Shown in pieces: positions 11,301-24,100 of a stretch of DNA of 64,000 nt. How positions within the stretch are numbered: position 1 is the first letter of the stretch; every line of letters starts with the position of its first letter. The DNA is taken from assembly GCA_019614645.1 (NCBI GenBank), contig JABWDB010000031.1, positions 1,116,001 through 1,180,000 on the forward strand, in the 5' to 3' direction. The translations under genes and the position numbers were made by a program. Origin of the DNA: Stratiolaelaps scimitus. Its lineage: Eukaryota; Arthropoda; Arachnida; Mesostigmata; Laelapidae. The notes below the pieces were generated by a model. The model was not told the DNA's origin. It made no database searches and worked only from the letters and a program-made list of their open reading frames with translations.

Positions 11301-14300
11301 CTTTACGTTGTCCTTGTATTTCTTAAGGACAGAGACCATTTCGAGGACTTTGTCATGGTCAAGGAACTTCTTTGCTTTGGCAACGTAATTCAGTATGAAC
11401 TGATTCTCTCTTTCGTCGTCTTCAACGAGCTGTTGTGCGTCAAGTAATGGTAAGGTCGCCTCCAAGTCCTTATAACCCAATGAATAAGCAGGTGAATAAC
11501 AAACATTAGTTAAATGAAGGCAGTGAATGCTTGAATGTCATTTTACATATACTCATGCATGTAATTTATTGTGTACATATAACGAATATACACTGTGTGT
11601 CTGATTTCGCGTTTTGTTACAGAAACGATATAATCAGTATGTGCACCAACACCGGGCCAAGTATCCACCACACAGAGTTGATCAGGCCGAATTCGACTGA
11701 GAATGTCGAACGTGGTCGATCAATAATACGCGCTCCGCATGCGGCTACTCATGCTATATATATATATATATATATATATTGGCAATATTCATACACTGAT
11801 CGCAGACTGTACTTTCGCCACAGTACGCACGCGGTTAAACGAAGAACATTGTCAATCATATCTCTTGCTTTACCACGCAAACTTGAAGGTTGGCTGGTTT
11901 CGCGAACCTTTATTAGTTGACGGTGCTTTCGAGGACACTTCACGGTGTTGCGGGCGATTTTCGACGACGCGGCCATAAGGGCATCAAGCTGCTCCTGAAT
12001 ATTATCTGCTTCCAATTCCGGATCCGCCTCCGTTGTTTCGCCAGCATCGCCCGTAGCCGCGGTCTTTGCACGGGTGCTGTCATCTTCGACTCCTGATGAA
12101 GTCCCTTTTTCGTTAGCAACTCCTTGATCGACTGCGTCGCCAGATTTGGCACTTTTATTTCCGCCGTCAGCCATGGTGACGCTGTCGGGACTCGTCTCCG
12201 CGTCGGGTACGGCTACCGCTCGGCTGGGGGAGATATTGTTCGCCGGACTGTTCGGGCAGCGGGTATCAGGTAGGTGGCTGTTGGCGGGCGAGGTGCTCTC
12301 GCTGCTCTGTGTTGATACGCTGGAGTCGTTCTCTGACGGACTGGTTCCACTCGTCGAACTTCGAGCACACTGTTGCTGCTGGTCCACCGTCGTTGAGGTC
12401 GGGCTCTGCAAGAGTGCAGTTCGCTTAGAAGAACACCACGAAAATCTAACACATGTCCGCTATGGCCACCATGAACCTCTAACACATATCTGGCTGTGAT
12501 ATCTATTGTGTTCGGTTCTCATGCAGTAATCGGCTCGAGAGAGTGCGTTTCGCTGGTGATATGTCTCGACATGAATTGCATCATAAAAGTCTTTGAGTGA
12601 ATTGCAGAACCACACGCTGTATTAAATGTTAATACGTAATAGCGGTTAATTTATAATTAATAATAATTAATAGCGCTTAATTTATAATTACATAAGCGCG
12701 TTTTAATGAAACGGCTTAGGAAGGGACTTATTAGATTACTCCTGCAAGCAAAAACACTTGCACTATTAAATAGGGACCCTCTTCAAGCCTTTATTAAATA
12801 CATCCCTTTTAGAACTGTACCTGAGGGACTTCTGAGCTGCGTCCTGAACTTGTAGTAGTGCTAGTTAACATCGGCTGATCATGTTCCGGAGGTCCCTCGG
12901 GCGTGAAAGTATTTGTTGTTGATATCACCTGCAGTGAAGCAAGCATAGCCAGCTAAATATAACACAACTTCAATAACCAAAGTACAAACCCCAACCACTC
13001 AGTCGGCTCCTCACAGATAGATGCCAATGTTTAACTATTTCCTCGAAACATAATCTGACCCCCCTCGGAGGCACAGCGCGGTAAGTAGACCATAACGTGA
13101 ACAACGATATTCTCAACGCCCTGTAGGATACGCAGAAATAATCCCACCTTCTCTCTTTACCGTCGGTACCATGAACGCAGCCGACACTCTCTAGTTCAAC
13201 CACTGCAACTGAACATGATAGATTAAATCGGATTCGATTCCGAATCACGCGCCGCCACATTTTTCTTTTTCATTACGAGGAAATACGGAACACCTACCCC
13301 GTTTTCCCCACGCCTCCCACGTGGGAGGGAGGCCCCCCTGGAAAACCGCGGCGATTCGGCGCACCCTCACCGGAAACCCTGAAAAATTCCTGTCCCTACG
13401 CGCGGCCACATTTACATTCATCTCATACTACTGACGCTACTGTATATGAACAATGGCGGCATACACACCTGTTCTGGCATATCCCGCTCCCGTTCCATTT
13501 GACGGAGTAGGGCTTCCTTGCGGGATTTTGACAGAGGCGTTGAGCTCAACGCAGGCTGCAAATTTAGAGGAAATACTGGCGTAAATATGGATCGATCGTC
13601 AGGAAGTGGCGGTTGGTAGTATTATTATTCTGATGAAATCACTTCAGAGAGATCACGGTGTCACGATTTTATAGGAGATTTCGCTCATTACTCCGCACCA
13701 GGATGTTCAGGGACACTTTTCGAAGGTGACGCGTCTTATTTGGTCTGTGTCACAGATGCTTACGCGATATTTGTTGTTACGGCCTATTATTATTATTATT
13801 ATCCATATAGGAACACATTAAAACATTTCTATACATTGTTAATAGGTGACAATCACCACACGGCTGGCCCCCGGAGTACGAGGCATTTCAGCCCATCGGT
13901 ATCTAATGAATACTTCGGATTTAGCGTGCATACTGGCCATCCGCGCACGTATGCATGTTTCATAACGGGCCGTGCTATATCCCAACGGATATTCCTTAAT
14001 AACGTCCACGGCAGTCGTCAATGTGCGCGGTGTCCTTAGCAGCTGTCTTCAGTCAGGTCTGGTGGTACCCAGCCAACAAAGACGTTGTGACACTCTGTTA
14101 GGGCTGCAGCTGCTGCTATTGTAATTTTTTTGCTGGTGCCGCTGCTGCTGTTTATTTCGCCGGTTAATCTCAGCTGGGAGTCCAGTACAGGGACGCATTT
14201 TGGGGACAGCCGGATAGTTGGATAAATCAATAGTACATCCACTGCGTAAATAGTACCCGTCAGCATCGTACATCAATCGGCAGACGTGAAACTACCGACC

Positions 14301-17300
14301 TTGTTGACGCCGCTGTTCACCGACACGACGTTTGGCTTCGGCAGCAGTTTGTGCTTCTTTAGAGTTGGGCTCAACACAGCAGCCGCTGGCTGCTGTTGCC
14401 CACGGCTGTTTCCCGTCGGTGGCGGAGAAGAACTTGGGCCGAGGTTAGCTGAAGACTTTGTAGGTGAGGTAAACTTTGATGGCGCCAAAGAGGCCGGGGG
14501 ATGACTTCGTCGAAGCTGATCGACGACCACCTGGAACACGTTGCAAACCACAGCAAGACGTTATCTGTTGTAGCTCGAAAAAGTGATGGCATTGTGCCAT
14601 TTATGACTCGCGTTTCCTTTAATACAGATCACCACACGAACCCCCGGTGAGAGAATCTTAAAAGTTCAAGGTCTGTGAGGTTCACGCACCTATATAATGA
14701 GAACAAATACTGCTTCGTGTAACGTGTTGTTACGTTTAGCTTAGCCGAGAGAACGTCATGATGGATGCGCGTATCATATTTGTGTATCTAAGCAAACATG
14801 CCTAAGCGTAGTAAACAATTCGTTCCTGCCAGTGGTTTCAATTGCAGCTTAATGGATAATTGAATGGATAGGTGTACAGGTGCAAGACCTCTCTGATTCC
14901 TCCCGGTTCGACCTCTGCCGGATTCGAAACTGGAACACCCTCGTTGCAAACTTCATCCCGCCGATAATGAAAAGTTTGTCCGGTCGTTGACATGCTCAAG
15001 CCAAGCAATTAAAACTATCCTCTGTATCCTCAATGAGCTCATTGTTGCATTCATTTAGACGCTTGGCAAATTCATCACGTTAATATTCATGCCCCCCTCT
15101 GCATCATCACCAAAAATCCCCTGAACAGTGTCCATATATATATATATGATACACAAAGAATAACTGTACATTTATATGTCGCCATCGAATTTGAAGTTCC
15201 TAATGGCGGAATATTGAAACGAGCTCGAGGTGAGCTACGAAAAGCCGCCCATGCTACCAAGGCTCCATGGTATTATTCATTCGCATGCCACGTATCAAAT
15301 AACATACATCGAACAAAGAACAGCGTATACGACGGCGCCTGGAGCTTGCTACAACGAATGTGTCAATTTTCGGGTGTTCGAAATGATAAGACACCCCCAG
15401 TTATCGAGTGTTCTCACTGAGTTGATCCAGTATGTGTTAAGCATTCACGCTGTACTGTAGTCAATGGGACACGTTTCGGGCCTTACTGATACGGAGACAG
15501 CAGTTATTGCTGCTTTACACCGAGCAGGAAAGATCCAGGCTGCAACTGCCAGAGAAATTGACAGAAGTCATTGCGTAGTGCACAATCATCTACGCAGTCC
15601 GTCGATGTATGGTACTAATGAGTCCAAAGGTCGTCCACGAAAGGTCAGCCAGCGAACTGCCATACACATTGGTCGATTGGCCTCGAATTCGGCCACAAAT
15701 TGTGAGACAATTAGGAAAGAGTTAAACCTTCATAGATTAATAGTTTCAAGGATAATCAAGCGTTATCCGCATATCATACGGGCGCAAATGAAAACAAGAC
15801 CTCGTCTTCAACAACGCCACATGTCTGCCCGACTAACTTCGCCCCCAACAATATGGACAGAGATTGGCAACGTTTTTTAAAGAATATCTTGTGGGTACAC
15901 ATCTATCTAAAAAGTACCGTATTGTTTCAGAACATCTTCAGTGACGAGAAGAAGTTCAATTTGGAAGGGGCCAGATGGATTTAACGGTTATTGGCATGGT
16001 GTACGTAAAGAGCCGCAGTACTTATCAAAGCGTAACTTCGATGGCGGGACCATTATGGCTTGGGAAGCTTCCACCATTTTTTTGGCAGACTCCCACTCAC
16101 TTTCATCTTATCTCTAATGAATAGCGAGGACTATCAGCAGATGTTGACCAACAACCTATTACCGTCTAGGAGCAGATTTCATCGACTGCCAATTGTTTTC
16201 CAACAAGATAACGCTTCAATTCACGTCAGCGCTAGTACACGTACGTGATTAGGACGGTATGACATAGAAACCCTAGAGTGGCCATCATGTTCTCCTGATC
16301 TCAACCCGATGGAGAACCGGGGCATTCTTGTCCGACGAGTATATGCGTCGAATCGACCGTATACATCCGCGGAAGCACTAAAAGAGGCGTTGTTGGAGGC
16401 CTGGGAAGGTGTCAGCGCCCAGATTCTGCCAAATCTAGTTGATAGTATACCAAACCTGGTCTTTAACGTTAAAATTAGCAAGGGCGGTGCCACACGGTAC
16501 TGATTAGCACAAGAAAACGAGAATTAATTCAGCGAGAACACTCGATAACTGAGGGTGCCTTATCATTTTGAACAACCGAAATATGACACATTTTATTGTA
16601 GCAGGCTGCGTGCACCGTCATATGCGCCTGCATTATGCACAGTTTTTGCACAGCACTGCATATATATATATATATATATATATATACTGGTGTGCATCAA
16701 CTTAAGGCACTATACATATGATATAAATATTGCCATACAATATACAAACATTTCATATATACATATATGTGTATTTCGCTCTATGAAATTGAGCCGGATA
16801 ATATTAATTGCAGATAAATCGAGAAAAATCTGTTATCTACAATAATATGTGCGTGTCAACCAAAAAGTACAAGTTATCCATTGTCGGCCGCACAACGTCA
16901 TAAATACACGCTCATATGTTCGTTAGTTACCTAAAACACCACATCTGTCCAACGCGTTACCGATACATTCACAAGCGAAATTCAAAGGCAGACTCATAGT
17001 TCTCGGTCAGGACTGTTCATTACATTCGTTCGGTCTTCCTTGGCAGCGGGGGTACCCGGCAAACTTTTTGCCACTTGCACCACTTGGGAGCCTCCTTCAC
17101 TGACCACACTCACTGCTCCAGTGAATACTTGTTTCATATCACTATATGACGTATCTACTATATGCAAGTAGATTCATCTGCGAACGAATTCTCGCCGTCG
17201 GATATTGGGTCGACAATCCAGTCACAGGTCGAAGGCGATTTCGTAAGCAGCTAGCTCCTCGAAATGGCAGCCGATGAGAACATTGAACGTAATGGCAAGC

Positions 17301-18117
17301 AAGTTTCATCTCTGTTTACATCGCTGAACTTTTCGATCTTCAGTTCAACGACTGTTCGATTGAAGATCGACGCTATGGTCCACAAGGCCATTTCTTTCGA
17401 CACAAGCAGCTCGAGTTGTTTTTATCTGTCTCAGTCGAAATCCTAAACAACATTATATCAATAAGCACTATTCTTAGCAATAAGTCATTCATCAATTCTT
17501 TGGCAGGGTGACAGGAGCCGTTTGCGCCTCTTGTTGTTGTCTGGTTATTTATCTGTTTACAATTAAGCAACAGGATCTCCGTATCCACGACGTAGATCCG
17601 CCATTCAACTCTGATGCGTGGAGGCACCTTGCGTCAAAATAAGAATACCATCCACGCACACAAGCACTGATTTACACGAATGGCAAACGCACACTGATGC
17701 ACGCACACACCGGACGGTGACGTGGTTTGGCATATGCCTCTTTTTTTTTGTTACTGCACGTTGTGTCTTCACGCGCGTTACACCGTTCAATTTCGAAGCC
17801 AATGTTCAAGCGACAAGATCGTTTGACATCGTCCACAGCCGTAGGCCAAGCGGGTTAGCGTATGGTCACAAGGAGATGGTATACTTGAATTGAATGCGAC
17901 AAAATACATTCAGTGTCAAATATATGTATGCTCGGTATGCGGAGACTCTCCGCTGAGGCTGCTTGTTGAAAAGTGATCCTGTCTCGCTCAGTCATCCATA
18001 GACTGCTCACGAGAGCGACAGAATGTGCCGACGACTCTAACGCTAACTACAAATTTCCCAACACCGTTTAGTACACACACGGCAATTCGGGAACGCTGAA
18101 TGTGCTCGCGTTGAAAG

Positions 18118-18157
<40 letters not shown>

Positions 18158-21100
18158 GAACAGCTAAGTAGGCAGAACTATGAATGGGCATGGATAGTCA
18201 ACCTGTTTACGTTGTTAATGACGGGCCACGTCGACCAGGACGTTTGCAACATGACAATGCTAATTCGCCTCGAGTGTTTCCTTCGAAAGCTGAATATTTT
18301 TCACACTATTGATATCTCGGATAGGCTACTCAGTGGTTTACGCTTAATGCTGCCTAAATGCAGATGTATTGCAGGGTGTACACAGTGGCGCCGTGACGTA
18401 ACCAGCACCTAATGCTCAGCTCGAATAGCAATGGGCCAAGATGGCAGACCTGACTATTCCTGCGGGTCAAGTCGAACAGTTGTGGTGTCGCTGGGACGAC
18501 ATGTTCCCTAGGAAAATGAAGGCGAATCAGTTGTAACCAACAAGTGTACAACATCTATGGGGTGATGAAACCTTCCTTAAGACCTCATTGACGCTTGTTC
18601 CATTCGCTAAACATACCTTGTTTGCTCTACTCAACGTGAATGAGCGTACCCACGGTGGTACCTCGTAGGGCGGCTGCTCAACGGGGGTCAGCATCAGACG
18701 GCGAGGTTTCCATTCGATTGGAGGACATGATCGATAAACGCGAAAGTGCGTCACGGGATTGGCAGTTGGAGCCAACTCTGGATCTATCATCTTGCGAACC
18801 TTGTCGACCACCTGCGAATCGAAACATTTCCACTATTCAAATAACTTTATATATAACTATATAACTAAATACAGAAAGCTCGTTGAGGGCTACACTCAGG
18901 AGTGCGGGACCGGTTTGTGTTGAGTGGATTTTCCGCACAAAGTCAACCCGCCATAATGAAGTATGGAGCCGATCTGAGAAGACGTGATGGAGTGAGGAAT
19001 TTTTTGTCGTACAAGTGTCGTACACCAACCTGCGCGGGTCTTCTAAGTGGTGCCATGTAGGTTTGAATAAGTCTCGCGGTTTCCATCGGGCAAGTATGTC
19101 CAATATCGGGATAGAACTGTTCCAGCCCCATAGCAATCAGTCTAGAACACAAAGGAAATCGCACATGAGCACTTCATTCCCGAAAAAAAAACAGTTTATC
19201 GACACTTTTAACACATTTTCTAAACTTTCACTAATCATTAAAATTAGCCTTCTACGCTCTTCTAATATTACTCCTGTTGCTCCGGAAATTAGACTATTGC
19301 TTTAATTCACCATGTAGTTCCATCTCGAACCAATATATATATATATATATATATATGTGCCACGGTTCCATGACATTATTCATCCACATGCCACGCTTCT
19401 GTGAAGTCATTGTCGATACATACACGAATTTACACGTGTAATGTCTGGTTCATTCTAATGCAATGACAGTGTAAATGTTTTATCCCGCTCCAAACGAAGG
19501 TGAGGTGGATGTTCTTTGGTATCAGGTGAATATTCAAGAATTGGGATGACGGTGAAATTTTCACATTGAAAATCTCAATTGTTCACAGCTGTTCCGCATT
19601 TATGCTGCTGGCTACGCAAAATGGGGATACATTCATTATTAAACGAGACGCGGTACCTTGGTAATTCGTTTACGTGTAAACCCTTATTATTATTATTATT
19701 ATTATTAATTATTTTTATTATTGACCTTATTAAATATTATCTAGCCTCTTATCTTGTGCTTAGCCGGAATTCCGTAGATAATAGATCTTCAGCAACGAGA
19801 CAAGAAGAACTTACTGATCTTCGGATTTGCTGTACGACTTCAGAGTTGGGGCGTTGTCTTCAAGGTCCGATACGAGCTGTACTCTTGGTAGAATCTCCGG
19901 GAAGCAAAAAACGTTTGACCAGGCTATCATCTTTCGAATCGATGGTGGTATGGGCCTCCGAGATCCGACTCCCCTCCGGATCGAAGCACGGTCTTCGTGC
20001 TGGTCTGAGCCTAAGCTTTCTGAACTCAGTACGTTTTCACTTACGGGGATGCTGAAACATTCGAGCAGTGAACATTAATTAGAGCATGCGTTCAATGAAT
20101 GTATCTTTGTTTACGAATGCTGAAACCGCCCGTTAACGGTCATCTTCCTTGGCGAATAGCTCACTGTTGGCGCGTTTCTCTGCTTTACGATTAACTAAAA
20201 GTTACTATTCTTAATTATATGTCTTAATTAAACATGTGCCCTGCCTACAATTCAGGATGAACATTCTGGGAGTCCAGCTGGGCTCGGACCTTCTCGATCA
20301 TTTGTAGGCCAGATCGCAGATTGAAAGGTTCGAAGATCGGGTTCAACTGGACACGAGATAGCTGTGCAAGAGCTTCAAGCGTCTTCGTATTCGAGTCGCC
20401 GTACACCTGAAGATGTGGATGCGCTACCGAGAGCATGGCCAGCTGGGTCGCTAGCTGCACATACATCTGTCAACGAAACAAAAAAGCACCCGACACAACC
20501 ATATGCACACAGGCATTATAATACTCTAATTTCTTCCAGGCATCTCCGGGTGTTAGGGAAGAGAGCTATCTAGCAAATCGAGATCATGGATACATCGCAT
20601 CACCGATTCGGCATGTGGGTAACTCTCCCGCATGGTCTAGAAACTCATTCTATCGAATCGCAAGGATCGAGAAACCTGGCTGTTACACGGTGCAGATACA
20701 AGACTGACGCTTGTTGAGCGCACAGTGAAGCTTGTCGGCTCGAAAGCTCTGAAACACATTTACGATTTTATCTTAATCTGTTCGTCAATCGTCCGCCAGC
20801 GTGTGGCCTCATACGAACTGAGATTAACATTATCTAAACTGAGATTTTAATCACAAACAAATCAAATGGTCGTTGACGACGACTCGTTGATTGTGTGCGG
20901 TCTTGTCAATTTACCTTTACTTGTTCCCTGAGTCGCTCAACCATGTCCGAGCTGAAGCCGGTGATCTCTGGATGTCGACAGACACTCCTCTGATATTCAA
21001 AGCGTTTCTCGACCGATCGTAATACTTCCCATAGTTCCTGGACGCAAATGGAACGCAAACTGATTAGCTTCATGAGTTGCGTGTATATATATGTTTTCCA

Positions 21101-24100
21101 TATTTATATAATTGTGGACGTGTTTCTAATTTCGTGATCGTTTGAGCTTAGGCGAATATTCATTATACCTATTTCAGCGGACGGTCTGTAACGAAGTTTG
21201 CGAATTATTGACGTACCTCACTAAACATCATACCATAACGTCAAGGGCTTTGAAGTAAGAGAGAGTCACACGTTGCATTGTGACGCAAGCATCAGCAGTC
21301 TACGGCTGGTAGTTCTACACAGATTCAAATGAGTTCGACAGACGGCGCCGTGCATATGTTCGCTAGTAACAAATATGTCTCTCGATAAATCGATATATGT
21401 GCAATTCCTCTGATCTGCGACTCGTTAAATATTACCGATAGCATTTTCTAGTGAAATGATTGATGCATCAGTATCACCTACATCGGACATTTCATAGCAA
21501 AGCCCCTCTCTGTTGGTTAGCGGATCATCTTCCGACTTCATCTCGATAGGGGTCTGGTAGAGGGCGTTGTCTCGATAAATGATCTGAACAGGCGAATTGA
21601 CATCAGGCAGAGAGGCCGCAATCAGCCGGCGAGTCTCATCGCTAGCTCCGCCACTTAGCGTAGCAGGATGACAAATCGATGACAGTTCAACGTCTTGCGG
21701 TACAAGCTCCTTGCCAGTGCCTGCTGTGATCTGTTGACCGGAAGTCATATAATAATACGATCTGTATTAGATACTTTTTTTGTTAAAGACCAGAGACATT
21801 TCACTGGTCGAGACGTTTTAGTAACATATACGAACGAATTCCTTGATAGAAGTGGCTTTGCATGTTCTCATTTCATTCGTTTTGTTTCATTATAATATAT
21901 ATATATATATATATATACTGAAGTTTTATTCAAACATACAGTAGTTAGTAATTATTTCTAAGGATAACGGGGTGTGGGAGGGGGGGGGGGAGGTTAGCTG
22001 GGACTGGGGCTGAGGCCGACATTGTCCCGAGGAAGGCGATGGCATTGCCCCTCTGCACAGCGAGGGACAGACGCTGCAGAAGGAAAGATCCTGCGCGGTT
22101 GTCCCCGGTGGCGCGGATCAGCCTATGGTAGACCTCTTCGAGGACGTTCGCAATGAGGGGGCCGTGCCCGCCCAAGGTCTCAAAAGCAAGGGCGGATATA
22201 TATATATATATCCATGATCAGATCTCAGTGGATACGCGAACACGTCCAAAGTGATACGCCGACACTTACAAGCAATGTCTGTGATGGTTTGTTGTTCGTG
22301 CTGACTAGTGCGCCCTCCATTGCCGTGAGCGGATTCTTGTTGACCTGTTGATTGGTGGCTACGAGAGGAGGTTGAACATCGGACTGTGTGGCATAAGCAC
22401 TGTCTGAAGCTTTCTCCAGATCCTCAGATGTACCTCTGACCTGGCGTCTCGAACCTTGATCCGTCAATGTTGTATAGCTGACCGTGTTGCCGCTGGCGCA
22501 TCGTGCAGTTGTCATTGTTGTCGGTGTCATAGACGACATAGAACTACTTGGATGACTCTGTGAGCTGATCGTCTGCTGTTTCACCTGCTGTTGAACCTCG
22601 ACACAAATTTCCTGGGCAGGATCCGACCCCTGTTGAACTGTGCGGAAAACGCGCCAAGAAACATAGTAATAATATCACTGTTACTCGATATTACTAATAC
22701 AAAAGAAACGATATCAAGAACAACAACAACCAAACAAGGGGGGAGAAACGCCAAACATTTAATTACCTAACGTTAAGTGCCAATTAACGGAACTGGGCTC
22801 AGAACAATCTTTGTTTTTGCCTTAAGCGTAACAGTGAACTTCACGTTTGCGGTGCAAGCAGTTTGCTTCAGAATAGTGGATTGTCAATATGTATAAAGGC
22901 TGATAATACGCATTTGGCGAGGTTGCTACAGCTGAGAAATGTTCTCTCTAACCACACAATGCTAAATGACCCTGAGTTGCTTTGTCTAACTCAAATTCTG
23001 TAGAAATCTAGCCTTAATTGTAAATCTGAGAAGAAACCCCTCTATGGTGCACTACGTATTATTTGATTCTATATAACGACTATATAACTTAGTTCAGAAG
23101 CTAAAGCTGAACTGAACATTTTTGGCTCTTTCGAAATTATAAAAAATAAAATGAAAACCACTCACTTATAATTTTCATTGGTGAGGATAATTGCCCCTGT
23201 GAAGGCGAATTCAGCGCCATTGATAGCGCGTAACTTAGGACATCCTGTTGACGAAGCGCTGTCTGAGTTGACGGATGCCTTAGCTGGCCGTCAGAACCAC
23301 ACACAGACGTAGGTTGACTACGTCGATGTCCTGTTACGGCTTGCGGTATGAGGCCCATCTCCTCGTTTGGCACCCCATCGTCCACGAGCGATGTGGTCCC
23401 TTGCAATTCAGCCTGCAGGTGGCAACCAGGCTCAACCGTTTTCGAGTTTGCTAAAGGCTGAATTGTCACCGAAGTCACTGCGGGTTGTTGCATTGGGGCT
23501 AACGTTGGCACCGGCACTTGTGTGTCCTGAATTGGAACAGCTGACTCGTAAGCGGCCTGGTGACAAGGTTGAACCGCCGACGGACACGCAGTAGGTCCCA
23601 TCGGCGAGCAGGGCCGGTTAGATGCGAGACTATTGAGGTGATCGCCATGTGGGTGAATCAAAATGTCCGATACGTTGTTTACCGGTGCCGACCCAGAATC
23701 GTTGAACAGCGGTGGCGTAGGACTGGAACGATCAGAGAAAGGTACAATTAAGTTAAGTGATGCGGTGACCACTGTAAAACCACTGTGCTTACCTCGGGGA
23801 ATGACTCAGACCACCTCGTTCATGACCTCCGTTCAGACTCCGGACTAACTACGCAATGATCGGGAATTTGCTAAAAATCACAACTTAAATAGAACGAATC
23901 TGGTACGTATTACCGACGTTATAGAAATCCATATCTAGACGTGAGAAGCAATAATGTATTACTTCTAACTTATAATATGAATGCATGCTTGGTGTGTGTG
24001 TGTGTGTCTAGCTAATGGTATGTAATCCATTAATCTAATGAAGAATCTTACATCCTACTATTATTGAGGGTTATATCTTCATCTTCGGTGTCTTCATTAG

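Noticed and set aside
12146..12499. 117-codon plus-strand frame
   Set aside because: It is the antisense shadow of the GON4L exon 12405-11908.
14036..14276. Two overlapping minus-strand frames with CAG triplets next to a GON4L exon
   Set aside because: They lie past the donor at 14300; both run through a Ser/Gln-type triplet tract, and neither continues the conserved frame.
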